A DNA stretch of 64,000 nucleotides from Symbiodinium natans (lineage: Eukaryota > Sar > Dinophyceae > Suessiales > Symbiodiniaceae): contig CAJNDS010000635.1 of NCBI GenBank assembly GCA_905221605.1, positions 429,001-493,000 of the forward strand, written 5' to 3'. Shown in pieces: positions 34,120 to 47,895 of the stretch. Within the stretch, counting starts at the first letter, position 1. Each line of letters opens with the position of its first letter. The notes under the pieces were generated by a model, which was not told the DNA's origin, made no database searches, and worked only from the letters and a program-made list of their open reading frames with translations. The position numbers were made by a program, and so were the translations under genes.

Positions 34120-36180
34120 CTCTATAGGGTTTTAAGGTTAGGGTTTAGGTTGAATTGCCGGCTTAGGTTTCAATGCTTCAATCTTTGACCCTAAACCTGT
34201 CAACCTTAACCCTCTAGGGTTGGGGTGCCTACATCATCATCGTATTTGACAAGCTCTGCGGAAATTTCTATATGACAAGGTTATAACTTATTGCTGTGGT
34301 TATAACTATGGGTTAGGGTTTGATTTTTATACACTTATGTAAACCCATTAGAATAAGGGGAACCCCATCACGCCCCAACAAGCGAAATATCCCAAATACT
34401 TTACCTTAGCTAAAATATCTCAAGCAACCATTCCCCGATACGCAACACCTGAATTCCATCATTTAACGATATAGTTTGTGCATATGTTGAATCCCAGCAA
34501 GTAGTGAAAGTGACGAGCTCTGCGGATATATGTACATGACAAGGTTATAACTTTTTGCTGCGGTTATAACTATGGTTCAGGGTTTGATTGATATACATGT
34601 AAATTCACCTATAAGAAAATGAGGGCAACCCCATCACGCCCCAATAAGCAAAACAAAACCTCTATCCCAAACGCTTTACCTTACCTAAGATCGCTCAAGC
34701 AACCATCCCCCGATAAGCAAAACTTGAATTATCCTCTGTGTTTATATTTTGAATCCCATGAAGTAGTTTTCAGGACATTCTCTCACAGTATTCTCGCGTC
34801 ACCGGGGCGAAAGAGCCCTACAAACGTAGGCATAGCCCTGTGGGGTTTAAGGTTTGGGGATTTGAGCCCTAAGTGCTCTGGGGTTTTATGGTTCTATTGT
34901 ATAGGTAATTAATGCCCAAACCTTAAACTTAAACCTTGAAACCCTATAGGGTTCATCTTCGACAACCTAAGGTCTGGGCATGTATACCTTCAGCACCCTT
35001 TAGGGTTAAAACCTTTGAACCTTTGGGAGCCCTGTAGGGTTTTGCGGTTCTGACCCTAAACGAATCAGGGTTAAGGTCTGAATGCCCGAACTTTAAACCC
35101 TTAAGATTAAACTCTTTGAGTTTTCGTTTTAAATGCCTAAGTCCTAAACCCGAACCCCTTACACCTTAACTCTATAGGGTTTAAAGGTTCGGGTTTAGGT
35201 TGAATTGCCGGCTTAGGTTTAAATGCCTCAATCTTAAACCCTAAACCTGTCAACCTTAACCCTCTAGGGTTGGGGCGCCTACATCATGATCGGATTTGAC
35301 AAGCTCTGCGGAAATTTCTATATGACAAGGTTATAACTTTTTGCTGCTGTTATAGCTATGGTTCAGGGTTTGATTTATATACATGTAAATATCCTATAAG
35401 AAAATGAGGGTAACCCCATCACGCCCCAGTAAGCAAAACAAAACCTCTATCCCAAAAACTTTACTTTACCTAAGATAGCTCAAGCAACCATCCCCCGATA
35501 AGCAACACCTGAATTCTATCATGTAACCATATGGTTTGTTTATATTTTGAATCCCAGGAAGTAGTGAAAAGGACAGTTGCTCACAGTATTCTCGCGTCAT
35601 TGGGAAGAAAGCCCTACAAACGTAGGCATAGCCCTCTGGGATTTAAGGTTTAGGGATTTAAGCTCCAAGCCCTATAGGGCTTTAAGGTTCTATCGTACAG
35701 GTAATGCCTAAACCTTAAACCCTAAGCCTTTAAACCCTGTAGGGTTGAATGGTTCAAGAAAACCTAAGGTCTGGGCATGTATACCTTCAGCACCCTTTAG
35801 GGTCAAAACCTTTATTCCTTGTAGAGCCCTATCGGGTTTTAGGGTTCTGACCCTAAACGGTTCAGGGTTAAGGTTTAACTGCCCGAACTTTCAACCCTAA
35901 GGTTAAATCTCTATGGGTTTAGGTTTAAAGTTTAAAAAAAACCTAAATCTTAAACCCTAACCGCTTAGCCTTAACTCTATCGGGTTGAACGGTTAGGGTT
36001 TAGGTTTCATTGCGGGCTTACGTTTAAATGCCTCAATCTTAAGCCCTAAACCTGTCAAACTTAACCCTATAGGTTTGGGGTACCTACATCATCATCGACT
36101 TGTTGCTGTGGCTATAACGATGGTTTAGGGTTTAAAATATATACATTTATGTAAACCTTTAACAAATAAGGGGAACCGCA
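34120..36180. repeat. Tandem repeat of about 790 bp, AT-richer
   Basis: The word GAC(A/G)AGCTCTGCGG followed by ATGACAAGGTTATAAC marks unit starts at 34248, 34512 and 35298, with a truncated copy near 36098. CCCTAAACCTGTCAACCTTA recurs at about 34189 and 35240, and degenerate at 36045. AGCCCTACAAACGTAGGCAT recurs at about 34812 and 35607. There are two near-complete units of about 786-800 bp plus a partial one. No protein-like frame persists through the units. Confidence 0.88.
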
Positions 36181-36187
36181 ATAGGCG

Positions 36188-36218
36188 GACGCCCATATAT
36201 ATATATATATATGTATGG
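36188..36218. other. Palindromic TA hairpin at repeat edge
   Basis: GCCCATATATA...TATGTATGGGC forms an inverted repeat exactly where the 34.1-36.2 kb tandem repeat ends. Confidence 0.65.
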
Positions 36219-39069
36219 GCAACTCTTCGTATCCGGGCTGCATGATACTTCTTTATCGAAGAGTCAAGGATCCGAATGCTTCAGCAAATATTGCGTGTGC
36301 TATTTTGAGTGAAAAAAGTGTCGCGGGAAATCGGTGTCACGCCTCAAGTTCCGTCTACTGGAGCAAAATTTCTTCCTGTAAAATTGAGAGAGTAATTCAA
36401 TTGCAGACATGTTCCAAGAGAATGCCGAATTTTATCGCTACAAAAGCGTAGTTGCTTTTCTTACCACCGCACCCCTCCCCCCACCCCCCTCCCTCGCTTG
36501 GTTTCTGATGTGCAGTTTCTGAAGAGCTGCACTCTTGAACCCTACAGGGCTATTTGTAGCTAAACCTTTGATATGGTATGGTTTCGTACTAACGGTATAG
36601 CCCATAGCATTGTGGGTGCCTAGTGTCCCAGACCCACCCCCAAACTCTAATCCCTACACCCTAAACCCTAAGCCCTAAACCCGCCTACACCCTAAAGCCG
36701 AAAACGCCCCCCAGTCGGCCTCCCGAACTACCCATCGGCTCACAGTGGTGCCGGTGCATATCAGACGCCAGTGTGCCGCAGCAAAGATGTCCTCCTGTCA
36801 GGGGGTTTGGGGTTTAGGGTTCAGAGCTTAGGGTTTGCGCTTTTGGGAGCTCACGTTGCTGCTATGACTTTGCATTGACGAAGGAATTGCGTGTGAGCCC
36901 CAAACCCACCCCCAACAAAGCCCCTGCTCAAAGGGCTCCTAAGCTCGAGCATGGCTTGCGTACACACGGCCTTACACCGAAGCCGCGAACCCAAACAATG
37001 CCCCAGACAGGCCCAGAGGAGCCATCCCATCGCCGAAAGCCGTGCTACAAGCAGCGCTGAAGACGGCCCGAAGCCCGTAGGGTTTCAGGCTTAGGGTGTG
37101 ATACTACACAAACTTCAACACACGACGCGTGGGCATGGCCAAACATTCCAACTCCTATTGAGAGCGGACCAGCACCGAACTTCCCCAACGACAAACTAAG
37201 GCATATTCCTGCAATCGAGTAAGGAAGGACACTACTCACGGTATGATTTCGGGCTAGGGGATACTCCAGAATCAAAGGTTTTTGGAAGCCCTGGGTATAT
37301 AACACGGAATTAGCTGCCCCGATACAACGAATCTTGAAAACAACCGACCCTACATAGTGCTTAGCATCCGCGTATGCTTGCGTATACATTATGCAAAAAG
37401 TGGGATGCCTCCAAACGGTCCATCTCAACTACGTCGTTCGCTTGTTGTCGCCACGCTTTAGGCTGCAGGGTTAGGTTTCTAATCCTTGAAGCACACAACC
37501 CTAAACCCTAAACCCCAAACACGGCTTCCTTGCATCTATGGTTGATGCACGTCGCGTTGCTGGCGTTGTTGCAGGTGCCGAACCTGCCAGGTGATTCAGA
37601 TGTTGATTCTCGGCTTCGTTTGCAGTTTAGGGCTTAGGGCTTATGGTTTAGGGCTTAGGGTTTAGAACAGCTCAGGAATGATGTTACGACCCGAGGACAC
37701 CCGAGGTGCCCTCTTCCGAAGTGCTGGGCAGAAATAAACTCAAGGGGTGCTAATCCTAATCCGTAATCTTGCTGGTCCATGCAAATTGCTCAAACGTCGC
37801 CTAATCCATGCCCAAGTTAGGTATCACGGATGGAAACAATGCCTTTCACGATACACAAGAAGCAACAACTACTCACAAGCTGCATTGCTATGGGAACCCG
37901 GGCGCTAATTAAGCTGTGAAGAGGGAGGTCAAGCGATGCAGGGTTTCTTGCATTGTTTAGGTCGACCCTGCGAGCTAAGCGGTGCAGGGTATCGGCCCAT
38001 GTCGGCCTTTCGCTGCGTAGGGATGCAGGAGCCAAACTTGCAGCTGTGAAAGCTCAGCTGCTAAAACGAATTTTTGAGACCCCCCTATTGCAGCAGCCTA
38101 TAGCAGCTGTGAAAACCAAATGTTGAAACCCTGCTTGTTGGTAGGCGTACGTCTAGTCTGATTAGAAGGCTTATAGCAAGTAGGCTTGATCTGATCACCT
38201 AAGCAGACATGTGGACTAGACTTCAAAGATCTTGGTGGTCAATCAATATTCTATACCCCAACTTTGTCTTCACCCACAGCGTTGTCTGGAGCTTTTTGAC
38301 ATAAAATCCCAAACCCCCTGCCTCAAGGTCCCGCCGCAGCCGTCCTGGCACAGACCCCACTCTCCTCCTACAAAATTTGGGTTTAAGGTTTAGGGTTTGG
38401 GGCGGATGGGGGGGGTTAAGGGTTACAGTTCGGGGCTGTGGTGTGGACATGGGTTCGTGGGCTTCCCTTTGGCCACATATCTGAACCCAAAGTGCGCAGC
38501 CTAGGAACACAGCAAATTCACACATTGTCGGAATAGTATCTGTTTAACCCTATAAACACTAACCCTAGCACCTAAATGCGTAATTACTATGCCCCACCAT
38601 GTACCTTTTGCATTCTCTTTGGTTCCCTTTCGGGTTCCCATCAGAAACAACACAACACACAAATATCGAAGGAATCGGAGGCACTAACAACCAAACCAAT
38701 GAACCCTACATCCCTTTGACCAGCCTACAGCCGGTGCAAACCTGGGGACCCATGCAGGGTTCAGAGTTCAGCCCTAAAGCCCCCAACCCGAAATCTCAAA
38801 TGCCTAAGCCCTAACCATAAACTTGGGGCTTCAAAGCTGATGATGTCAACCCGAAGCGCCCCAAATCCTAAAGCCCTCACAAACCCAAGTGCTACTCAAC
38901 GAACTTTCGCAATCAAAGAAGAATTCGAAACGCAACGATTCTATAGTTCCCGCCAGGAAAATACGAGTCGAATTCGTTGAGCAACGTGGTGACGGGAGAT
39001 GCTCCTCAAAAAAGTTGTTTCCCGTTCCTCCTCTGTCCTTCAGCCGTTTGTCTTCGTTTGGTTTCTCGT
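36219..39069. other. No supported gene
   Basis: Mixed DNA with scattered heptamers. A 127-codon minus frame at 37045-37428 (non-ATG start) is the longest here but has no recognised motif or splice context. Confidence 0.4.
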
Positions 39070-39122
39070 CCTAAACCCTAAACCCTAAACCCTAAACCCT
39101 AAACCCTAAACCCCAAACCCTA
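39070..39122 (-). repeat. CCCTAAA array
   Basis: About seven units. Confidence 0.92.
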
Positions 39123-39211
39123 CATCCTGAAAGGCAAGCCTTGCCTCTTCAGCACCGCACTGCCAGCCGCTGAACGCCGTGTTGCTCGCCTGCCGTGGAT
39201 GCAGAGGGCCT

Positions 39212-39432
39212 CCATAAGGGGGGAGTCTCCGAAATTAGGGGTACCCTTTTTTGGGGGTTTAGGGTTTAGGGTTTAGGGTTTAGGGTTTAGGGTTTAGGGT
39301 TTAGGGTTTAGGGTTTAGGGTTTAGGGTTTAGGGTTTAGGGTTTAGGGGTACCTTATTGGGGTCCTTGCGAGTATCTTACCATTTGGGGGGTCGATATTA
39401 GGGGTCCCTTATTTTCGGAAACCCTCATAACC
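39212..39432. mobile_element. Inverted-repeat element containing a telomeric array
   Basis: The left arm (39212-39246) and right arm (39396-39432) are imperfect inverted repeats that share TCCGAAA(A)T(T/A)AGGG and a GG(T)ACCCC-type end. Between them sit a TTTAGGG array (39257-39349) and a short unique stretch. Either the array was inserted into, or expanded within, a small inverted-repeat element. Confidence 0.5.
39257..39349 (+). repeat. TTTAGGG array
   Basis: About thirteen perfect units, bounded on both sides by GGGGTACC. Confidence 0.95.
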
Positions 39433-40090
39433 TAACTGTATGGAGCTTGGTAGTCGGCTGTATGACAATTGTTCGTCAGTTTTCTTTGTGACTTGAATAT
39501 ACATATAGAATTTACAAATACACACATATCCACAAAGAGTATATGAACATGTTTTGTGTTGCAATGTGCTATTGTGCAAAGTGTGCAGGAGCGTGTTTTG
39601 TTTGCTCTGTCTTCTTGTGGGGCATTCAGGCTTGGGGACACAAGAAATGCAATTCTATGTTGGGGTGTACCTTTAAGTTCTTGGCATTGTCTTGCTGCTG
39701 GGGGTTTACAGCACCATCCGAACCTGTCCACAACAACTCAGTCATTCGCGCGGAACGTGGAAGCTAACTCTGGACGAATCGAAAAGTGGCTGACGAGCAA
39801 TCAGATCAGAGAATTGAACGTCTACCCTCAAGCAGACCCGGAACAAACCGTGAAACTTCGAACACCGATGAAACCCTCGCACTACGAAAGTACACACCAA
39901 GCCCTAAACATAAATACTCAATAACCTTAAACACCTGTACACCGAGTAAACCCCCAACTCTACACCCAAACCTTCCTAAGAGACCCCTAGACACTAAACC
40001 CAAAAAGTACTAAACCCAGACCTGGCTGGCCCCGTCAACATGATCAGCTGCTCGATATCACAGCGCAAACCCATGAAGAGCTCGGAGGAC

Positions 40091-40132
40091 CCCCTAAACC
40101 CTAAACCCTAAACCCTACACCCTAAACCCTAA
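40091..40132 (-). repeat. CCCTAAA array
   Basis: About six units with one CCCTACA. Confidence 0.9.
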
Positions 40133-40730
40133 GGTTAATCAGGCTCATTGTTGCTTATGGGGTTTGGAGGGTTTATAGGGTTTGGGTTTCAGGGTTTGGG
40201 GAGTTTAGGGGTGGGGATTGAGGATGATTGAGGATTTAGGCTGTGAGGGTTTCAGGGTCCGGGTTTAGGGATTGAGGGTTTAAGGTTGGAGGGATGTAAG
40301 GACTCGGGTTTGAGGGTGACAGGACTCCAGCTTCTCAGCGCCTCCAAACGTCCTTGGCATATGCACTGGTTGACTTGGCAGATCTCCTGAGACCTTGGTA
40401 GCTGCTTAAGGCCAGTTTAGGGTTGAGCAAATGGGGTTACAGGGTTTGGGGGTTCCTGGGGTTTCTAAAGGGGTTATAGGGTTAGGGCTTAGGGTTTGGT
40501 GTCGGTTTGTTTCGGGCAACATCAGGGCACCACCTATACAAGCACCTGGTTGTTACACCACTGACAAGGTCGCAGATCAAGACTACGTGGAGCAGTTTCA
40601 TTCCGAGATCATCGGACTCCTTCAATGCGATGCAAACCATCAATTAGGAACAACTCTGAGCTTGAGACGTTACAGATTGCCTCATATGAACCCGTGCCTC
40701 AAAGCATACTTACAAGCGAATGTTCAATCA

Positions 40731-40957
40731 CAATCACCCATCGCGGCTGTCCCGACGAGCAAAGTGCATGGAATGAAGGCCGAACATCTGTACAATCGGC
40801 CTAGCGAGATTCAACCTTGCAAGGACCCCAGCGTGCCAGAAGGAACTCCTTAGCATGTGTCTACAACTCCGGATCAAGGACTTGATGTAGGGGCGCGTGT
40901 GGCACCCGATTGATGGACGCTCTTGGGGCCCCACAAAACAGTGAGGGCACAACTTCG
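40731..40957 (-). other. Conserved 3' flank of polyubiquitin copy 1
   Basis: This 227-bp block lies just downstream of the damaged polyubiquitin gene. It matches 48670-48901 with only four substitutions and one 5-bp (CAAAG) difference. On the minus strand it can be read as a frame (LCPHCFVGPQERPSIGCHTR and onward). However, two of the four differences change residues and the 5-bp indel shifts the frame, so coding selection is not supported. It may be 3' UTR, a processing element or a gene-conversion tract. Confidence 0.6.
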
Positions 40958-41010
40958 CTGAAGCCGTGAAACTGCTGAATGGCAGTTGACACCTGAAAAC
41001 AAAAGACTAA

Positions 41011-43095
<2,085 letters not shown>

Positions 43096-43189
43096 CTACC
43101 TGCTTGACCAGTGACCTAGAGGAACTACTTTGGGTTTTCACGAGCCTCGAATTAAAGAAGACTTGCAAGGACGTAGGCTTCGATTAAGG

Positions 43190-43787
43190 ACCCTACAGGA
43201 ATACCATATGGTGGACAGCCCTCCAGCTCTCCATACACTCCATATTAGAGGGATACAGTAGTCAGTCGTATAGGGATGGTAAAACTCAAACAACATCAAG
43301 CCCGACTAGGGGCTTTGGTTTAGGGCTTTGGTTTCGGTTCCGGAGATCAGAACGAAAAGCTGTTTAAAAAAGGGTTGCTAATTCAATAACCCAGCTGCCC
43401 ACCGCAGGACCCAAACTCGATGTTGCTGCCGCCTGCTCGAGGTTTCGGTAGGGGTCGGCGAAATTCTGGGCGTAGGGATGATAGGGATGATAGGGTTTGG
43501 GGTTTAGGGGCCGGGGTGTATAGGGTCGAGGGCCCGTGAGGTCATGCAGCTCAGGAATGTGCTTGCCCAAGCCGCCCAAGACCTCCAGCCGCCTTATCCC
43601 CACTCCCTACCGAAACTAAAAACAAAAAAAAGTCTCAAAAAAAAAAACATGCGCTTCCTGGCTGGCCTAATCGAAAGCCCAAGCCACCCTTCGACGGGGT
43701 ATGTCTACTGGCACGGGAGAAAAAAGGTAGCATTGTGGTCACAAGTGGGCTGGTTCATACCCGCCTAGTCAGCCCTGGCTGAACCCT
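43190..43787. other. No supported gene
   Basis: Mixed DNA with degenerate heptamers. No convincing coding frame. Confidence 0.4.
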
Positions 43788-43963
43788 CCTCCCTTCCCCT
43801 CCTCCTTCCCCTTCCCCTTCCCCTTCCTCTTCCCCTTCCTCTTCCCCTTCCTCTTCCCCTTCCTCTTCCCCTTCCTCTTCCCCTTCCTCTTCCCCTTTCT
43901 CTTCCCCTTCCTCTTCCCCTTCCTCTTCCCCTTCCTCTTCCCCTTCCTCTTCCCCTTCTCCTC
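43788..43963 (-). repeat. CTTCCCCTTCCT 12-mer microsatellite
   Basis: About fourteen pyrimidine-only 12-mers on the plus strand. The minus-strand frames read GEEEGEEE or KRKGKRKG and are low-complexity artefacts. Such mirror-symmetric homopurine tracts can form triplex DNA. Confidence 0.93.
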
Positions 43964-44030
43964 CACCAAACAAAAAACGAACCCTAGAAGCTGTAGGGGA
44001 AGGGTCTAGGCCCGCATCCCTCAAGATGGG

Positions 44031-44124
44031 GGGGGGGGGGGGGGGGGGGGAAGGAGGGGGGGGCGGGGAAGGGGGCTTCCGGCCGCTCCCGCTGGGTGGG
44101 GGGTGGGGGGGGGGGGGGGGGGGG
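44031..44124. repeat. Two long poly-G blocks
   Basis: G runs of about twenty bases at 44031-44050 and about eighteen at 44107-44124, separated by G-rich DNA. Confidence 0.9.
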
Positions 44125-45636
44125 AAGGGTGGGGTCTAAGTCTAAGATGAAGAGGACCAAGATACTTTGCTTGTCCAGTGGAACCCAGACCCAGGCCACA
44201 ACAAAACATGCAGGGTGCAGCCAGAAGGCATCCGTTCTCGAGCACACCACCTGCCATGGAAGCTTACTACTCGAAATACTAAGCCCCAAAACTACTAAAC
44301 CAACCGAAAAACTGGCAATACCCGTTCCCGCTTTGCCTGAATGTGATTCAATACCAACTTACTCATACTCAAGCCCAGATGAGCAGGGAGGAGGCATGTA
44401 GGTTGGGGCGTCTTCAAAGGGTACTTGGGGTGTGCAGCTGGGGCTTAGGCTTTATCACGGTTTAGGTGTCTGCGTAGGACTTTGAGGGCTTACAAGGATA
44501 AGGCTGTAACGAGGGTGCCCCTCCCGGCAGGTCTAGTGTTCAAGGACTGGCAAGGGCCTTCTTCTCTGTGGCATTTTCCCCGAAAGTAGGGTCAAGGGGG
44601 TCGGCATCAAAGCATGCAGTGGCTGATAACCTGTTCATTCATCGTTTGGGGGTTCGGAATTGGGTCTTGGGGGTTTGGGGTTCAAGTGAGCATCTGAGTC
44701 GCGCTGCCTACGCATTCCCATTGCCGAGGTTTAGGAAACCCAGCATACGGCTCGGGGAACCCCACACCCTAAACCCTAAACCCCCATAAGCCCACTAAGC
44801 CCCTGGATATTATGCCAGGGCCCTGGCACTGCAGCGACGGGAAGTCTCGTTGGGTTCTGGGCACGCATAGTGACCTTTACAAGGAAGGGACTTCAAATGT
44901 AAGTTCCAATTAGTGCCGAATAGCCAGCAGCTAGGCCATTCATTTTTAAACCTACATATAGCTGGGGGGCCCTTGTTTAGGTACGGGACTGGTGCGGGTA
45001 TAGGGTCCTTCTCTCAGAAAGTCTGCTGACTTCTGACTGACTACACGATATGGATTTTACAACTAAACCGTGAACCCCCAAGATTCACATGGGCAAGTTA
45101 TGTAGAGCACCAACCCGCCAGGAGCCTGTGCTAAACCTACCTCGGACTCAACTTGCCCGCGGCTTTTTGTGCTCTACCTGTTCGAGCTGATAACAGTAGA
45201 AGTTTGTAGGGCTCAGGTGACGTGGGCTGGGGCCTCCCGACCCCCCACATGGCCCGAGGCAGCTGCTGATTCACGCTCAAGCCAAGCATTGTGCCGCGCA
45301 CCTGAGCAGTACCCTAGGAATACAAATGGCTCCTGTTTAGTACCGGACAGTTTCACAAGGAACCTAGAACCACAAGAAAACAATAAACATAACAAACTTG
45401 GAGATCCCGTTCTCTGAGGCCCACTCTTGTCTCGGAAAGTTCTGACCTGTTCGCCTCAACTTCGGAACTTCCAGACCCAAAAGCCTCCCCAGTGGAGTCC
45501 AACAAAAACGAAGGGCAAGCCCAGAACAAAAAAAAAGGCAAGGGACGTATCGGGGCCCGAGTTGACTAGAATGCTTTGTTTTTGGCTGTCTGCAGGCTCG
45601 TCTGGAGCGCCACAGAAGCCCAAGAATTGAGAGGGT
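44125..45636. other. No supported gene
   Basis: Mixed DNA. Frames of 60-100 codons overlap on both strands without motifs. Confidence 0.4.
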
Positions 45637-45700
45637 AATATAGGGGTCGGAATAATTACTCCTAGTATTCCCTTATGGTCCCTTGATAAGTATACTACAA
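45637..45700 (-). repeat. Dispersed CCATAAGGGAATACT repeat, copy 3
   Basis: Reverse orientation. The minus strand reads GTATACTTATCAAGGGACCA, TAAGGGAATACTAGGAG and TTATTCCGACCCCTATA, matching copy 2 at 19340-19402. Confidence 0.55.
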
Positions 45701-45940
45701 TAAACCCCCAAACCCCATTCTGCTTATTCAAGCACCCTGTGGTGCAGGGTTTTGGGGCTTTTGTTTGGGCTCGGGAACCTTCCGGTTGGTTTCAAGGGTC
45801 TTGGGAAACCTTAGAACCCTTAAAACCTTGAAGCCCTCATGCCCTGCAGTCACTGGTGTTCCTGCGCTCCCTTCTCTCGCCCCCTTCCACACACCAAGCC
45901 CTCAGATGCACTCCGAAGCCGCGAGTTCAGGGTTTGTGGG

Positions 45941-46090
45941 GTTTAGGGTTTTAGGTTTAGGGGTTTAGGGGTTTAGGGGTTTAGGGGTTTAGGGGTTTAG
46001 GGGTTTAGGGGTTTAGGGGTTTAGGGGTTTAGGGGTTTAGGGGTTTAGGGGCTTAGGGGTTTAGGGTTTAGGGTTTAGGGTTTAGGGCTT
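45941..46090 (+). repeat. TTTAGGGG octamer array
   Basis: From about 45956 to 46058 the unit is TTTAGGGG, eight bases, repeated about twelve times with almost no variation. It returns to TTTAGGG heptamers at the right end. The extra G is uniform, so the array was amplified as an octamer. Confidence 0.93.
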
Positions 46091-46213
46091 CAGGGCCCAA
46101 CAGCTTCTGGGTTCTTGGGGCTCATTCGGCTACAGCCTCCCAGGTCTCGAAGTCGTCTGAGGCTTCCAAGGCGATGTGCCCGCACCTTGGGCACCGTTGA
46201 ACCATGAACCATG

Positions 46214-46272
46214 TTAGGGTTTAGGGTTTAGGGTTTGGGGTTTGGGGTTTGGGGTTTAGGGTTGAGGGTTTC
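46214..46272 (+). repeat. TTTAGGG/TTTGGGG array
   Basis: About seven units with a block of three TTTGGGG. Confidence 0.9.
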
Positions 46273-47549
46273 GGGACTTGGGGGTCCAAGTCCTTGGCAA
46301 AATTCGCGTCCTCCTGGGTTGAGAATAGTGGTCGAAACCAAAGCCCTTTCGGCCGGGGCCTTTTTTCTCGACACTTGTTACAATAGGTCTTCGGCCTTTG
46401 GGGGGGCGGAGTTGCTGTAAGAGCCCCGGACCTTCGAGGGGGTATTGCAGAATCCAGGCACGGGTTCATGAGGTGCAGGGAGCGCAAACAGTCATAACAT
46501 TCCAGAACTCCGCGAAAGAACTTTCAGAGGATTGGATAACATCTACTTGGAGTTTCATGGGCAACTTATAGAGAAGTACCTCGAAGTAAAGCCTAGTATT
46601 CAGGCTTGCTTGGACCCAGTGATCTGAGGGTTCTCTTTGGGGGGGGTATAAAACTTGAGAAGTTGAGGAGTTGCGGATTGACAGGCCTTGGAGATTGTTG
46701 GGCTGTTGGGGCTTCAGGGCCTTGAAGCCCCACATGCGCCTTAATTGGAAGCTTTAGATACTCTAAACCCTGATACCAACCCCTCGCAAACCTCGGTGGT
46801 AACCAGAACCGCCGAGGCACATGTTGGTTGCCGCAGTTCCCTGCGGCTGGGAACAGGGGGGGGGGGGGGTTCTTTCAAGAGCTGACAATGTCGGATCCTG
46901 CCTAAAACCCTTAACGCCCTAAACCATAGTTGGGATCCACAAGTGGCTCCTGCTTTTCTGAATTCTGCTTTCGGGCTGTAAGGGCCAATGGAGGATGGAA
47001 CTAGGTGAAACTGGAGTCTCACAACATGTTCCAGGCTGGAACCTGGAGTGCAGGACCGGAGAAGTCAGCTGGAACCGCATGTCCTTCTCTTCGTGTGGAA
47101 GTCACTAGCTGGGGAATGCCATACACTCCCCCAAACCCCAAACCCTAAACCCCAAACGCCCAAACGCTGAACCCGAAACCCTATAAACCCAACCCCGAAA
47201 GAGCCCCCCGGCCGGTCAGCCCCCCCCACGGTCAGCCCCCAAATCCCAAATCCCAAATCCCAGCCTGCAGAAGCTTCGCGCAGGCCACTCGGAAAGAAGG
47301 CGCCCCCAGCGGTGTGGCCAGCCCTGGGGGCCATGGTTTTGGGTTGGGGTTTATAGGGTTTAGAGGGTTCAGAGGGTTTATAGGGTTTATAGGGTTTATA
47401 GGGTTTTTGGTAAAAGACCTTCAGCACCCCAAAAAAGTTCGGAGGGCCTTGGGATCACAGGTTCCGAGGTCTGCTGCTGGTCGAATCTGGGTGGTTTAGG
47501 GAGGCTTTGCCTTGCCTCTTTTTGAGCCCATAAGCCCGAAACCCTTAGG
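46273..47549. other. No supported gene
   Basis: Mixed DNA. A short GGGTTTATA repeat lies at about 47345-47407 (plus). Frames overlap on both strands without motifs. Confidence 0.4.
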
Positions 47550-47604
47550 CCTAAACCCCAAGCCCTAAACCCTGAACCCTAAACCCTAAACCCCAAACCC
47601 TAAA
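47550..47604 (-). repeat. CCCTAAA array
   Basis: About eight imperfect units. Confidence 0.88.
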
Positions 47605-47682
47605 CGACATCTGGTTCTGCGTTGCCCTCAACCCTCGTCTAGGCAGCTGATCTTGCTTGACATGAGGAGTCCTCACTAAGGA

Positions 47683-47796
47683 TATATACATATATATGTA
47701 TATATATATATATATTTATATTTATATTTAGTTATCTATATATATATATGTATATAAATATTCATATCTATTTACATTTATATATATATATATACT
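47683..47796. repeat. (TA)n-rich microsatellite
   Basis: Long TATATATA runs with ATTTATATTTA interruptions. Confidence 0.93.
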
Positions 47797-47895
47797 CAGG
47801 TGATTTATGTCCCTCAGCTATCGTTATCTCCTTGAACAAACGCCGCAATTGCCAAGTACACCGTACAACCCCAGAGCCCAGACGACTCTCGTGCC

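Noticed and set aside
37045-37428. 127-codon minus-strand frame
   Set aside because: There is no recognisable motif, no ATG at its first codon and no splice support. Length alone is not enough in this composition.
40958-41010. Possible 23-bp intron (GTTAATTAG...TTTTCAG) joining the last ubiquitin unit to the downstream cysteine-containing frame
   Set aside because: The acceptor AG is not conserved in the second copy (TTTTCCAT there), and the length would be extreme. A plain stop codon is simpler.
43755-44024. GEEEGEEE and KRKGKRKG reading frames
   Set aside because: They are translations of the CTTCCCCTTCCT 12-mer array.
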